14,725 nucleotides of DNA from Pseudomonadota bacterium (GCA_900299205.1 OMIW01000196.1:1-14725); one strand, 5' to 3'; shown: positions 5,945 through 14,725, counted from the first letter of the stretch. The notes: generated by a model from the letters alone, not told the origin. A program made the numbers and translations.

Positions 5945-8900
5945 ATGAAAAAGACAGTTCGTTATGTAGAGCTCGAGCGGTTGCTCGCCAAGCGGATCGT
6001 GTTCCTTGACGGAGGGATGGGAACGATGATCCAGGGCTATCGGCTGGAGGAAGCCGATTTCAATGGTCCCGCGATTGGGCCTCGCGTGAAGGAGTTGCGA
6101 GGAAATAATGATCTACTCGTACTGACCCGACCAGAGCTTATTCAATCGATTCACGAGTCCTACCTGCGGGCTGGGGCCGACATTATCGAGACAAATACCT
6201 TCAACGCCACAACGATAGCGCAGGCGGATTACGGCACTGAAGATCTCGTCGATGCGATAAACCGCGAGGCTGCGGCGTGTGCGAGGCGGGCGTGCGAGGC
6301 GATGAAGCGAGAGGACCCGTCGCGGGTATGTTATGTCGCGGGCGCCATCGGCCCGACAAATAAGACCTGTTCTCTCTCTCCGCACGTGCACGATCCCGCT
6401 CACCGAGATGTTACCTTCGACCAGCTTGAGGAGGCATACTATCGGCAGGCCCGCGCCCTCATCGAAGGGGGGGTGGATCTCCTCCTCGCTGAAACATCTT
6501 TTGATACGCTGAACCTGAAGGCGGCGATCGTCGCAATGCAGCGGTTATGCGATGAACGGGGAGAGCGAATCCCCATCATGCTCTCGGCGACTATCACCGA
6601 CCAATCGGGTCGTACTCTCTCGGGACAAACGATTGCTGCATTCTGGTATTCGGTTCGGCACGCCCAACCGTTGAGTGTCGGCATCAATTGTGCGCTTGGC
6701 GCGCGTGAGATGCGCCCTTATATCGAAGAGCTCTCACGGATTGCCGATTGCTTCGTAAGTTGCTATCCGAACGCTGGTCTCCCCAATCCGCTCAGCGATA
6801 CCGGTTACGATGAAAATCCTTCAGACACCCGAGATGCGCTCGCCTCATTGATGGAGCGGGGCTGGGTCAACATGGTGGGGGGATGTTGCGGGACAACACC
6901 CGAACACATTGCAGCGCTCGTCGCGGCGTTCGGAAGTCTTCCTCCTCGGGTGCCTCCGACCCGCCGTACCATAACGACCCTCGCGGGACTTGAGCCCCTT
7001 GTCATCGATCAGGAGGAAAACCGCCAATTCATTGTGGTCGGTGAGCGCACCAACGTGACCGGTTCGCCCAAGTTTCGGAAGATGATTGAGGAAGGGCGGT
7101 TTGATGACGCCCTCGTCATCGCCCGTCAACAGGTTGAGAATGGGGCTCATATCATCGATATCAATTTTGATGAGGGGCTTCTCGACGGGGTCGCGTGCAT
7201 GACCCGGTTCCTTAACCTTATAGCGGGAGAGCCAGACATCGCGCGGGTACCGATCATGATCGACAGCTCGCGGTGGGAGGTGCTTCTTGCGGGTCTCAAA
7301 TGTGTGCAGGGGCGGCCGGTCGTCAATTCAATCAGCCTGAAAGAGGGAGAAACTCGATTTATCGAGCAGGCGCAGACGATTCGTCGATTCGGAGCCGCTG
7401 TAGTAGTGATGGCTTTCGATGAAAATGGTCAGGCAGCGACCCTCGCCGACAAGGTTCGTATCTGTCAGCGTGCCTACCAGATCCTCACTGAGACGGTGGG
7501 GATGGATCCAACCGATATTATCTTCGATCCGAACATCCTCACCGTAGCAACCGGCATTGAGGAGCATAACAGCTATGCTCTCGACTTTATCAATGCAGTT
7601 GCCGAGATAAAGCGGAGCTGCCCCGGGGCCCTCACCAGTGGTGGGGTCAGTAATATCTCCTTTTCGTTTCGCGGCAACGGGCCAGTTCGGGAGGCGATGC
7701 ACTCAGCATTCCTCTATCACGCGATCAAAGCCGGTCTTGACATGGGGATCGTCAATGCGGGGATGCTGGCGGTGTACGAGGAAATTCCGCCGGAGCTTCT
7801 CGAGCTCGTAGAAGCGGTGTTGCTGAATACCGATCCTCACGCCACCGAGCGGCTCACTTCGTTTGCCGAGAAATTCCGTGGAGAAGGGCAGAAAGCGGGA
7901 GGGGCAGAGCAGCTCGAGTGGCGTAATGGGAGTGTCGAGGAGCGGCTTTCCCACGCATTAATCAAGGGTATCGTCGACTTCGTCGAGGCTGATACCGCCG
8001 AGGCGCTTGCGCTTTATCAAATTCCGCTCGCGGTCATCGAAGGGCCGCTCATGAGTGGTATGAAGATAGTGGGCGAGCTCTTTGGTCAGGGAAAGATGTT
8101 TCTGCCGCAAGTAGTCAAGAGTGCGCGGGTCATGAAGCGTGCGGTGGCGGTCCTTGAGCCCATGATGGAGGCGGAGAAGGCGTCATCGGGAGGGGCGACA
8201 CAAGGAACATTTGTGATAGCCACCGTGAAGGGAGATGTCCACGATATTGGAAAAAATATCGTGGGGGTGGTGCTTGGATGTAACGGGTATCGCGTTATCG
8301 ACCTCGGAGTCATGGTCAGCTGTGAAAAGATCCTTGAGGCGATCAAAGAGCACAACGCCGACCTGGTGGGCATGAGCGGACTGATAACCCCCTCGCTTGA
8401 TGAGATGGCCCACAATCTCCGGGAATTCGAACGAGCGGGGGTAGCAATTCCCGTTCTCATTGGCGGTGCGACAACCTCAAAGGCGCACACTGCGCTTCGG
8501 CTGGCACCGCACTACACCGATGCTGTTGTGCATGTGGCTGATGCATCGCTTGTGGTTGAAGTATGCTCAAGGCTCCGTTCCTCCTCCGAGTATCGCGACG
8601 AGATTCGCCGAACCCAGGAGGCGATTCGTGTCGAGCACGGGGCCCATCGTACCGAGCTGGCGCATGCGACGTTAGCGGTGGCGCGAGAGCAAGGGGTTGC
8701 GATTTCATGGGATGATTACACACCTCCCGTCCCCGCATTCTTCGGGGTTCGAGAGCTGACTGATATCCCCATGAGCGACGTGGTCCCGTACATCGATTGG
8801 TCCCCTCTTTTTTGGGCGTGGGACCTGAAGGGGAGTTATCCCGATATTCTCGACAAAAAAGAGGTTGGCCCCGAGGCTCGTCGCATCTTTGCAGATGCAC

Positions 8901-9637
8901 AAGCACTTCTCGCCGAAATAATGGAAGAGAAGGCGTACCTGCTTCAGGCGGTGGTTGGCTTCTGGCCGGCTCATCGCGATGGGGATGATGTTCGGGTTGA
9001 GGTGGATGCAGGGAAGCATCCAGGGGACGTGGCGGAGCAGGAGAGGCTCTGTTTCCTCCGGAGTCAGCGGCAACAACAGGGTGTGCCAAATTACTGCCTC
9101 GCGGATTACATCTCGCCGATGCGGGGGAGCGATTATATCGGAGGATTTGCCGTCACGGTCCATGGGGTCGAATCTTTCGCGCACCGGTATGAGGTGCGTC
9201 ACGATGACTATACCTCGATTATGGCCAAGGTTATCGGTGATCGATTTGCTGAAGCACTCGCGGAGTATCTGCATCATCAGGTCCGTCAGTGGTGGGGGTA
9301 TGAACAGCGTGATGAGGTGCCCCTTGCGGCGATTATTCGGGAGGAGTATCGGGGTATTCGCCCCGCTCCGGGATATCCGGCCTCACCAGATCACACCGAA
9401 AAGGCGACCTTGTGGCGATTACTCGATCCAGCCAACAGGATCGGGTGTACGCTCACGGAGAACTATGCGATGTATCCCGCAAGCAGCGTATCGGGAATCT
9501 ATTTTTCGCACCCGGAAAGCAGATATTTTGCCGTTGGAAAGATAGGGAAGGATCAGGTTGTGGACTATGCAGCTCGCAAGGGAATGAGTCTTGAGGAGTG
9601 TGAGCGTTGGTTGGCCCCGGTCTTGGGGTATCGTTGA
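5945..9637 (+). CDS. metH: cobalamin-dependent methionine synthase
   Basis: MetH moves a methyl group from 5-methyltetrahydrofolate to homocysteine through methylcobalamin. The 1230 residues (E. coli 1227) hold all four modules. The homocysteine domain, about 1-330, has zinc cysteines C249 (GINCALG) and C314/C315 ([10 protein letters not shown]). The folate domain, about 360-630, has [13 protein letters not shown] and [10 protein letters not shown]. The cobalamin cap and Rossmann domain, about 660-890, has [11 protein letters not shown] with the cobalt-ligand H766. The SAM-dependent reactivation domain, about 930-1230, has [15 protein letters not shown] and [21 protein letters not shown]. No module is missing. 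The start ATG has GAGAGG just before it. The 99-bp leader is too short for, and shows no sign of, a cobalamin riboswitch. A flavodoxin-type reactivation partner is presumably encoded elsewhere. Confidence 0.97.
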   Translation: MKKTVRYVELERLLAKRIVFLDGGMGTMIQGYRLEEADFNGPAIGPRVKELRGNNDLLVLTRPELIQSIHESYLRAGADIIETNTFNATTIAQADYGTEDLVDAINREAAACARRACEAMKREDPSRVCYVAGAIGPTNKTCSLSPHVHDPAHRDVTFDQLEEAYYRQARALIEGGVDLLLAETSFDTLNLKAAIVAMQRLCDERGERIPIMLSATITDQSGRTLSGQTIAAFWYSVRHAQPLSVGINCALGAREMRPYIEELSRIADCFVSCYPNAGLPNPLSDTGYDENPSDTRDALASLMERGWVNMVGGCCGTTPEHIAALVAAFGSLPPRVPPTRRTITTLAGLEPLVIDQEENRQFIVVGERTNVTGSPKFRKMIEEGRFDDALVIARQQVENGAHIIDINFDEGLLDGVACMTRFLNLIAGEPDIARVPIMIDSSRWEVLLAGLKCVQGRPVVNSISLKEGETRFIEQAQTIRRFGAAVVVMAFDENGQAATLADKVRICQRAYQILTETVGMDPTDIIFDPNILTVATGIEEHNSYALDFINAVAEIKRSCPGALTSGGVSNISFSFRGNGPVREAMHSAFLYHAIKAGLDMGIVNAGMLAVYEEIPPELLELVEAVLLNTDPHATERLTSFAEKFRGEGQKAGGAEQLEWRNGSVEERLSHALIKGIVDFVEADTAEALALYQIPLAVIEGPLMSGMKIVGELFGQGKMFLPQVVKSARVMKRAVAVLEPMMEAEKASSGGATQGTFVIATVKGDVHDIGKNIVGVVLGCNGYRVIDLGVMVSCEKILEAIKEHNADLVGMSGLITPSLDEMAHNLREFERAGVAIPVLIGGATTSKAHTALRLAPHYTDAVVHVADASLVVEVCSRLRSSSEYRDEIRRTQEAIRVEHGAHRTELAHATLAVAREQGVAISWDDYTPPVPAFFGVRELTDIPMSDVVPYIDWSPLFWAWDLKGSYPDILDKKEVGPEARRIFADAQALLAEIMEEKAYLLQAVVGFWPAHRDGDDVRVEVDAGKHPGDVAEQERLCFLRSQRQQQGVPNYCLADYISPMRGSDYIGGFAVTVHGVESFAHRYEVRHDDYTSIMAKVIGDRFAEALAEYLHHQVRQWWGYEQRDEVPLAAIIREEYRGIRPAPGYPASPDHTEKATLWRLLDPANRIGCTLTENYAMYPASSVSGIYFSHPESRYFAVGKIGKDQVVDYAARKGMSLEECERWLAPVLGYR

Positions 9638-9672
9638 GGAGGCAGCTTCAGGGTAAAAAGTTGAGGGAATAT

Positions 9673-9700
9673 TGACAGAAGAGGGTAGCTGAGGTTTTAT
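9673..9700 (+). promoter_or_regulatory. putative sigma-70 type promoter for the first HD-domain gene
   Basis: A perfect TTGACA (9673-9678) is followed after 16 bases by TTTTAT (9695-9700), four of six matches to the -10 consensus. It sits 35 bases after the metH stop and 24 bases before the GTG start of the next gene, which would leave a short leader. Confidence 0.45.
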
Positions 9701-9723
9701 TTCGGCAGTTTGCTGAAAAGGTT

Positions 9724-10302
9724 GTGAATACGAAATGTCGTCGCGAGCTGATGGTCTTGGATCGGTTTTCCGAGGCGCTGCAGTTCGCATCATCAAGACA
9801 TGAGTCTCAGGAGTATCCTGGTACGTCGACGCCCTACGTCGCGCACCTGTGGATGGTGTCGATGCTGTCGATGGACCTCTGTCGGAGGCATCGCAGAATG
9901 GATCTCGACGGTGTGTTTGCGGGGACGGTAGGAGCCCTCAAAGACACCCTCGTAAAGAGCAAAGTTTCCCATAGAGAGTTGGCCAACAAGTTTGGTCGCT
10001 CGATTGCCGATGCTGTTCTCGCCCTTTCTGAGAATGCATCACTCTCGAAATATGATCGGCTGCCTGACAGCCTTCATCGTATTCGTCAGCAGCGAAAGGA
10101 GGTGTGGTTGGTCAAGATCGCCGGTCGTATCTGCGATCTTGAGTCGATTCATCGAAATCGCTCGCGTCGCGCTCCGAAGTTTGCGTTCGGCTATCTCGCT
10201 GAATCGGCTCTTATCTTAAAAGAGCTGGGTTCTATTGGCGGCGATGGTCCTGATCTACTTCGCGAGAGGATAGAGGCGTGTCGAGCTGCGTTAATCAGGT
10301 AA
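9724..10302 (+). CDS. degenerate HD-domain protein of the SpoT/MESH1 fold, catalytic residues lost
   Basis: The 192-residue frame starts at GTG 9724 (AAAAGG lies very close, two bases away); ATG 9751 is an alternative start giving 183 residues. The fold resembles the alarmone-hydrolase HD domain: ALQFASSRHESQ (about 18-29), PYVAHL with the first histidine H41 kept, a helix KFGRSIADAVLALSE (89-103), and SLHRIRQQRKEVWLVKIAGRI (116-136). The hallmark HD is K73-D74 (ALKDTL), the catalytic E-D pair is V77-K78, and the last metal-binding Asp is G134 (AGRI in place of ADRI). It therefore should not bind the metal or hydrolyse (p)ppGpp. The structural residues and the open frame are intact, so it may be a regulatory pseudoenzyme; early decay is the alternative. 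An intact paralogue lies downstream. Confidence 0.7.
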   Translation: MNTKCRRELMVLDRFSEALQFASSRHESQEYPGTSTPYVAHLWMVSMLSMDLCRRHRRMDLDGVFAGTVGALKDTLVKSKVSHRELANKFGRSIADAVLALSENASLSKYDRLPDSLHRIRQQRKEVWLVKIAGRICDLESIHRNRSRRAPKFAFGYLAESALILKELGSIGGDGPDLLRERIEACRAALIR

Positions 10303-10311
10303 CGGAAGGAT

Positions 10312-10741
10312 GTGGGGCTCGAAGCGTTGCAAGAAAAGAGTCAGGTATCCCATCTTTTTTCCTTAGAGGGGTCTCTCTCTGTGATGGTATGTCAGGAGTA
10401 CGGAAGGTTCTTCATTATTGGTGGAGGAGGCAAATCCTCTTCCACCTCTTATCTCATGGAGTTGGCTCTGAAAAAACATTCATGGTTTTCACGGCAGCTC
10501 CAATCGTGCAGACGGAAGGTGGCGATTGCTGTATGAATCGTGGTTGGACGTTTTTGAGAAAAAACAGACAGTCTCAGTGAGCCAGTTTGTTGGTCATTCG
10601 GCTGAAATGCGATTCAAGGGTCATTAATGTTTGCCTCAATCTGTTGCAGTGAATTGCTTTTGCTCGAGTCGTGGGGCTGACGGATATCCAATTTCACTAA
10701 TCGGCAGTTGTCGGTCGGCAGTATCAAGGTTGAAGGAGTGA
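10312..10741 (+). pseudogene. frameshifted remnant resembling yqeC (selenium-dependent hydroxylase accessory protein)
   Basis: No intact gene fills the 543 bp between the two HD-domain genes, but pieces of one protein appear in order across all three frames. From GTG 10312 one frame gives RFFIIGGGGKSSSTSYLMELALKK, like the YqeC P-loop GGGGKTT.m..LA.EL. After a six-A run (10471-10476) the next frame gives TFMVFTAAPIVQ, where YqeC has its VLVTTTTKI strand. A third frame gives LLYESWLDVFEKKQTVSVSQ...RFKGH (to the stop at 10625), like the YqeC ...V.VG....KL.G stretch. Then SELLLLE (first frame) and ADGYPISLI (third frame) match VLVEADG...P.K. At least three frame changes are needed, so the gene is dead. 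The right end is approximate. The match is by eye and memory only; YqeC belongs to selenium/molybdenum-cofactor hydroxylase maturation. Confidence 0.55.
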
Positions 10742-10758
10742 GACTAAGCTGAAATATT
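10730..10758 (+). promoter_or_regulatory. putative promoter for the second HD-domain gene
   Basis: TTGAAG (10730-10735) and AATATT (10753-10758) are separated by the optimal 17 bases; each hexamer matches its consensus at four of six positions. It lies about 90 bases before the chosen start of the downstream HD-domain gene, at the ragged end of the pseudogene. The call is moderate to weak because both boxes are imperfect. Confidence 0.35.
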
Positions 10759-10762
10759 CAGC
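10748..10762. promoter_or_regulatory. 15-bp dyad overlapping the putative -10 box
   Basis: GCTGAA-ATA-TTCAGC is a perfect six-base dyad with a three-base centre. It covers the candidate -10 hexamer upstream of the second HD-domain gene, a position where a bound repressor would block transcription. Confidence 0.4.
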
Positions 10763-10845
10763 ATCCCTCGGTATTGACGAATTCAATGACAGCACCCTGC
10801 GGTCGGTGCGCGCGAGAAGCGATATCCTACCCAATAAGGACAGAT

Positions 10846-11643
10846 ATGTTCGGTAATCGGAGAAATAGTCACGGTGCGCGAGATCTGAACCCTGGTGATG
10901 AACATCTGCCGCCGGAGTTGGCTCAAGCACAAAGAGGGCACTTGTCGGGGAGATTGCCTCGGGTGCCGGGAGTAAGTGAGCGAGCGGCGAGCAGTGTGGC
11001 TCGACCGAAAGAGGAGGCCTTAGCTCTGCTCCCAAGGGTGACCGAGTTTGCCGCGCATGCTCATATGGGTCAGGTTTATCCGGACATGAATTCGCCCTAT
11101 TTTGATCATCTGGAGCGGGTCGCCCAGACGGCTGTCCGCATCTGTAATGGGTCAAGGTACCGTTGGCAGTCCAAGCCTGATAGAGACTCAGTTGTAGTTC
11201 TGGCCTATCTTCATGATGTACTGGAGGATACACCGGTAACATTTGTTGAGCTGGAGTCTCATTTTGGGACTCGCATCGCCGATAGCGTTCTCGCAATGTC
11301 TAAAGATGAAGCGATTAATAAAAGAGTGAGAATGATGGACAGCCTCTTTCGGATAAGTTCGCTCAAGGAACTGAGAACCGAGACGGTGGTCGTAAAGCTA
11401 GCGGACCGGATTGAGAATCTGGAGCCGTACCTTCTTCCAAATAGTAAAGCTCCCTGGTACGTTCGCAAACAAAACGCGGCAGAGGATTATCTAAAGGAAT
11501 CTCATCTCATTCTGGCGTGGGCAAAAAGGCACTATCGAGGTCCGGGTACCCGACTGCTCCGAGACCAGCTTGCCGAGGCGTGGCGGCACCATGAGGAGAG
11601 GTTCCCGCATCGGAGCGATCCGTGGTCTGATTTCTTCTTCTAA
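10846..11643 (+). CDS. HD-domain hydrolase, SpoT/MESH1-like, intact active site
   Basis: The start ATG 10846 is chosen for its AAGGA Shine-Dalgarno five bases upstream, giving 265 residues; a longer frame from 10774 has no family support. Residues 1-55 are polar and low in structure. The HD domain spans about 60-200: PYFDHLERVAQTA with H88, LAYLHDVLEDTP with H123-D124 and the catalytic E127-D128, SHFGTRIADSVLAMS (138-152), and VVVKLADRIENLEPY with D187. These are the metal and catalytic residues of the (p)ppGpp 3'-pyrophosphohydrolase domain of Rel/SpoT and of MESH1. There is no synthetase or TGS domain, so it is a stand-alone hydrolase. (p)ppGpp is the most likely substrate; other nucleotide substrates, such as NADPH for MESH1, are possible. 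It is a paralogue of the inactive HD protein upstream. Confidence 0.8.
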   Translation: MFGNRRNSHGARDLNPGDEHLPPELAQAQRGHLSGRLPRVPGVSERAASSVARPKEEALALLPRVTEFAAHAHMGQVYPDMNSPYFDHLERVAQTAVRICNGSRYRWQSKPDRDSVVVLAYLHDVLEDTPVTFVELESHFGTRIADSVLAMSKDEAINKRVRMMDSLFRISSLKELRTETVVVKLADRIENLEPYLLPNSKAPWYVRKQNAAEDYLKESHLILAWAKRHYRGPGTRLLRDQLAEAWRHHEERFPHRSDPWSDFFF

Positions 11644-11771
11644 CATACCCCTACCGCAGGGAGATATCCTGTGTTAACTCTCTTGGTGCTGCCATTTTTA
11701 GTGGTCATTGGATCGATGAAATAGCGCGAATATTCCTCAAGAGCAGAGCCTTATCCCTTTTAGGAGTACCC

Positions 11772-12725
11772 ATGCAGAAACGCTTCCTCGTCTCCGCTGC
11801 CCCTAGCCCTCTTCCTCCCTTCCTTGCCTTCTTAGCAACCCTCCTCACCTCCGTAGCCACAGCATTGCCGGCAAATCCAATCCGAATAGATGGATCAAGC
11901 ACCGTTTACCCTATTGTCGAGGCACTAGCGGAGGAATATCAAAGCGAGCACCCAGGCACCGAGATCACAATCGGGGTCTCTGGCACTGGGGGGGGCTTCA
12001 AGAAGTTCTGTGCGGGTGAGCTGGAGATAGCCACTGCATCGCGACCCATTCAGCCGGTCGAGCGTGCCCTTTGCGAGACATCGGGGGTTTCATTCCGAGA
12101 GATCCCGATCGCGACAGATGCCATAGTCGTTGTTGTTCATCCGAGCAATACCTGGGCTCAGTGCCTTACCGTTGGTGAGCTGGCGGCTATCTGGGAGCCT
12201 GCAGCGCAGGGGAAGATTACCTCGTGGAAGCAGGTGCGTGAAGAGTTTCCCGATCGGCCCCTCACTCTTTACGGGCCGGGCACCGACTCGGGAACCTTTG
12301 ATTACTTCACCGAAGCGGTTGTTGGGACCGCCAAGCGAAGTCGGGGAGATTACACGGCAAGTGAAGACGATAATGTGCTCATCCGAGGCGTTGCAGGAGA
12401 TCCCGGTTCGCTCGGTTATTTTAGCCTGGCGTATTACCTTCAAAATACGGGGCAGCTGAAGGCGGTCGCGGTTTCGCCGACGAAAGAGCGGGCAACTGCC
12501 ACAGCACCCTCTCCTCAGGTGGCGAACGGCTGTGTTCTTCCGAGCACCGATACTGTCAAGGCAGGAGCGTATCGTCCCCTTTCACGACCTCTCTATATCT
12601 ATCAATCGACGCAACCTGCTGGTACTGCGTCATCGTCCGAGGTGGGCCCTTTCATCGAGTTTGCTTCTGCTGTTGAACGGGGACCCTTGATCGAAGAGGT
12701 CGGGTTCATTCCGCTCGTCCATTAG
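11772..12725 (+). CDS. pstS: phosphate-binding periplasmic protein, PstS family
   Basis: The start ATG has AGGAG five bases upstream. The 317-residue product opens with a signal peptide (MQKR, hydrophobic run, likely cleavage after SVATA about residue 31); I see no lipobox cysteine, so it should be soluble in the periplasm or secreted. Phosphate-contact motifs of the PstS/SphX group are visible: [10 protein letters not shown] (39-48), [12 protein letters not shown] (69-80), ATASRPI (87-93), TDAIVV (115-120), [10 protein letters not shown] (170-179) and GDPGSLGYF (209-217). The protein captures phosphate for the PstCAB importer, yet no permease or ATPase gene follows; the next gene converges from the other strand 24 bp away. 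It may serve a Pst system elsewhere or act in sensing or scavenging. No clear Pho box was seen upstream. Confidence 0.88.
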   Translation: MQKRFLVSAAPSPLPPFLAFLATLLTSVATALPANPIRIDGSSTVYPIVEALAEEYQSEHPGTEITIGVSGTGGGFKKFCAGELEIATASRPIQPVERALCETSGVSFREIPIATDAIVVVVHPSNTWAQCLTVGELAAIWEPAAQGKITSWKQVREEFPDRPLTLYGPGTDSGTFDYFTEAVVGTAKRSRGDYTASEDDNVLIRGVAGDPGSLGYFSLAYYLQNTGQLKAVAVSPTKERATATAPSPQVANGCVLPSTDTVKAGAYRPLSRPLYIYQSTQPAGTASSSEVGPFIEFASAVERGPLIEEVGFIPLVH

Positions 12726-12749
12726 GGGAGGGGGAGAGCTCCGCGAGAG

Positions 12750-13640
12750 TCACACATCTCTGCGTTGTGGTGTTCCACGAGCATCGGCAACAAGCTGCTG
12801 CAGAGCCTCTCCGAGCGCGCGATTTGGGGCCGCGAGTACCTGAGTGGTGCTCTCGGTAATTGGCTCCCCGTCCCAATTAGTAATGACACCACCCGCTTCT
12901 TCGATTATTGGAACAAGAGCGCAGATATCGTAGAACTGCAATCCCGCTTCGACTATCACTAAAGGGATGGTGCTCTTTCCGCCGATCATGAGGATGTAAT
13001 TGAACCAGTCACCTCCCCACGCCGACCGCCGACAATGATTCATGACGGCATCGCGGACTCGCTGTTCCGCAGAGGTCGTAAACATCAGAGGAGTTGTTGC
13101 GCAGACGCAGGCATCGGTAAGAGCAGTGTTTGTTGGTGTCGATGCGTTGTGCCGATTTGCCGCGACCGCGCCGTTCCAACGGGGGGGCACTCCCCGACGA
13201 GCGAGGATCCTTTCGCCGAGGATCGGCTGATCGGCGCCACCGCATACGATGGTGCCACTGCTTTTATCAATGAGGCCAATAAGGGTTCCAAAGAGCGGGA
13301 GCCCGCGCACGAGGGATGATGTGCCATCGATTGGATCGATGACCCACTCAAACGGTGAGCTTCCTGCCCGCGGTGCCTCCTCTTCACCGACGATCCCGTC
13401 GGTCGGAAAACGGTGGTGAATTGCCTCGCGTAACACCCGTTCAACCGCACGGTCTGCAGCGGTCACGAGGGGAGAGATCATCTCTTTGCTCTCGGTTGCG
13501 AGGGATTCACACCGATACGCCGGACGAAGCACTTCACCGGAAAGGTCGAAGAGGGTGTCAAAGAACTCGAACCGTTGTAGGGCATCAGGGGAGAGGGAGG
13601 AACAGCCGAAAGTGACGGATGGAGAAGCAGGTGCTGTCAT
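12750..13640 (-). CDS. hisN: histidinol-phosphatase, inositol-monophosphatase family
   Basis: This 296-residue protein has the inositol-monophosphatase metal sites: GEEE (E86), DPIDGTSSLVRGLPLFGTLIGL (D102, D105) and YD (D238). The C-terminal WGGDWFNYILMIGGK...VEAGLQFYDICALVPIIEEAGGVITNWDG closely follows the HisN subgroup (GGDxYxY..vasG..D.vvE..L..YD.aal.PiveeAGG..tdW.G). HisN removes phosphate from L-histidinol phosphate, the step before histidinol dehydrogenase. It lies 24 bp downstream of hisC on the same strand, and HisC makes its substrate, which strongly supports the role. The N-terminus is about 20 residues longer than usual, and the ribosome-binding site is poor, so it may depend on coupling to hisC. 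It is cytoplasmic. Confidence 0.9.
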   Translation of the reverse strand: MTAPASPSVTFGCSSLSPDALQRFEFFDTLFDLSGEVLRPAYRCESLATESKEMISPLVTAADRAVERVLREAIHHRFPTDGIVGEEEAPRAGSSPFEWVIDPIDGTSSLVRGLPLFGTLIGLIDKSSGTIVCGGADQPILGERILARRGVPPRWNGAVAANRHNASTPTNTALTDACVCATTPLMFTTSAEQRVRDAVMNHCRRSAWGGDWFNYILMIGGKSTIPLVIVEAGLQFYDICALVPIIEEAGGVITNWDGEPITESTTQVLAAPNRALGEALQQLVADARGTPQRRDV

Positions 13641-13664
13641 ACGATAGTACTCGGGAGGGAGGGA

Positions 13665-14725
13665 TTATCGCTCGGTTGCATCAAGATAAGCTGCGAAAAT
13701 CTCGATAACGTGCGCCGTCTCTGCCGCGGTCCCGAGACTTATCCGGATCGAACCCTCGATTGGTCCCCCAGAGCGTGGACGGAGTCGGATTCCGTGTTCG
13801 GCGAAATAGGTGCAGCACCGTTCCGGATATGGCGGGTGAACAAGGACGAAGTTACCGCCCGATTGCCAATAGGGCACCCCTCGATTATCCAGAAAATCAC
13901 ACAACAGGGGGCGTGAGACCGATGCGACCTCAGCAGCGTACTCTCGCATTGATGTCGGGTCTGCAAGCGCTGCTTGAGCCGCTATCGACGCGAAGGCATT
14001 TACATCGTACGGTCCGCGCACTTTGCAAAGTTCGGTGATGATGGTCGGATGGGCAAGCACATATCCGATTCGAAGGCCGGCCAAAGCCCACGTTTTTGAG
14101 AGGGTGCGGGTGATGCAGAGGTTGGGGTAATCATCGAGGTGCGATGCGACGGTAACCCCAGAGAACTCAAGATAGCACTCATCCACAAGGATAAGTGCGT
14201 CAGGTGCCGATGCTGCGACCGTCGAGGCGAGAGCAAGGATCTGGTCGACCGGCACAATAGTACCGGTCGGGTTGTTCGGGTTGCACACAACGACGAGTCG
14301 GGTCCGAGATGATAATGCCCCCTCCACCGCTTCAAGAGGAAAGCCAAAGTCACGCGAGTACTCGGGGCTTACTATTCTACAACCCTGCAGCCGTGCAGAC
14401 TGAAAGAAAGTGGCAAACGATGGAGCGGGAATGATCACTTCATCGTTTTGCTCTGCGTAGCCCCGAAAAATGATATCAATAGCCTGGTCTGACCCATTTG
14501 TGGGAAGGACGTATGACGAGGATACTCCTGCGTATGCACCCAACATCGCCGAGAGCGCGCCGTACTCAGGATAGCAACGGATAACCTTGGGGTTGTCGAG
14601 GGCGGCGCGGAGTGCCGCGATCACCCGAGGAGGTGGGCCCTGGGTGCACTCGTTTGCGTCAAGGAGAAGGTCAGAGGTGACGATACGACCCTCCGCAGGG
14701 CCGAGGTAGGGGGTGAGGGGGAGGA
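13665..14725 (-). CDS. hisC: histidinol-phosphate aminotransferase (5' end beyond window)
   Basis: The frame is open from the right edge of the window to a TAA at 13665-13667, showing about 352 residues, nearly the whole of a typical HisC (about 350-370); the start codon lies outside. It is a class I/II PLP aminotransferase. DLLLDANECTQGPPPRV near the visible start matches the HisC LdaNEnP.gp...v segment. Further motifs are YPEYGALSAML, LPTNGSDQAIDIIFR, NPNNPTGT, LVDECYLEF, and TRTLSKTWALAGLRIGY with the PLP lysine at about 14094-14096. R-containing GSIRISLGT closes the domain. HisC transfers an amino group from glutamate to imidazole-acetol phosphate in histidine synthesis. It is followed at once by hisN, so the two form an operon that probably extends to the right. 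Confidence 0.92.
   Translation of the reverse strand, partial: LPLTPYLGPAEGRIVTSDLLLDANECTQGPPPRVIAALRAALDNPKVIRCYPEYGALSAMLGAYAGVSSSYVLPTNGSDQAIDIIFRGYAEQNDEVIIPAPSFATFFQSARLQGCRIVSPEYSRDFGFPLEAVEGALSSRTRLVVVCNPNNPTGTIVPVDQILALASTVAASAPDALILVDECYLEFSGVTVASHLDDYPNLCITRTLSKTWALAGLRIGYVLAHPTIITELCKVRGPYDVNAFASIAAQAALADPTSMREYAAEVASVSRPLLCDFLDNRGVPYWQSGGNFVLVHPPYPERCCTYFAEHGIRLRPRSGGPIEGSIRISLGTAAETAHVIEIFAAYLDATER

Noticed and set aside
10420-10446. Strong hairpin: 11-base stem (one G-U pair) with a five-base loop in the gap between the two HD genes
   Set aside because: It coincides with the repetitive glycine/serine codons of the P-loop in the yqeC-like remnant (GGA/GGC repeats, then TCC/TCT repeats), which explains the complementarity. 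No T-run follows, so it is not a terminator.
10774-10845. Longer start for the second HD-domain gene
   Set aside because: The added 24 residues show no domain character, and ATG 10846 has a well-spaced AAGGA ribosome-binding site.
12726-12749. Shared terminator between the converging pstS and hisN genes
   Set aside because: The 24-bp gap is purine-rich and holds only very short inverted repeats with no T-run on either strand.

Overview
The window is about 14.7 kb of dense bacterial chromosome, moderately GC-rich by eye, with short gaps and mostly housekeeping genes. MurF shows that the host makes peptidoglycan. A cobalamin-dependent methionine synthase and the HisC/HisN pair suggest a free-living organism that makes its own amino acids. 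The families present are too widespread to name a phylum. I see no rRNA, tRNA, insertion sequence, phage gene or CRISPR array.

Layout from left to right. (1) Positions 1-367 hold the C-terminal end of a YtqB/MnmM-type SAM methyltransferase on the plus strand. (2) A minus-strand block from 586 to 4339 reads, in transcription order: a membrane-anchored protein with an internal duplication and its own terminator, a 99-residue membrane protein, and a tightly coupled pair. The pair is a DUF1611/DgcN-family protein and an enolase-superfamily dipeptide-epimerase/DgcA-family protein, which share one base at stop and start. They fit either the N-acetylation route from D-glutamate to L-glutamate or murein-peptide recycling. 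Several perfect or near-perfect palindromes lie in their leader regions. (3) On the plus strand, murF (4445-5845) and a full-length metH (5945-9637) follow with no visible terminator between them. (4) From 9673 to 11643 is an unusual cluster: an HD-domain protein of the SpoT/MESH1 alarmone-hydrolase fold that has lost its metal and catalytic residues, a frameshifted remnant that reads like yqeC, and a second HD-domain protein with all catalytic residues intact. (5) A phosphate-binding PstS-like protein (11772-12725) stands alone, with no pst transport genes beside it. (6) At the right end, converging on pstS, a minus-strand hisC-hisN operon supplies two steps of histidine synthesis; hisC runs off the window.

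The parts most worth a second look are the dead/live HD-domain pair with a pseudogene between them, the dgcN-dgcA operon with its stacked leader palindromes, and the duplicated membrane-anchored protein of unknown function. I found no clear evidence of a wholly new multi-gene system.
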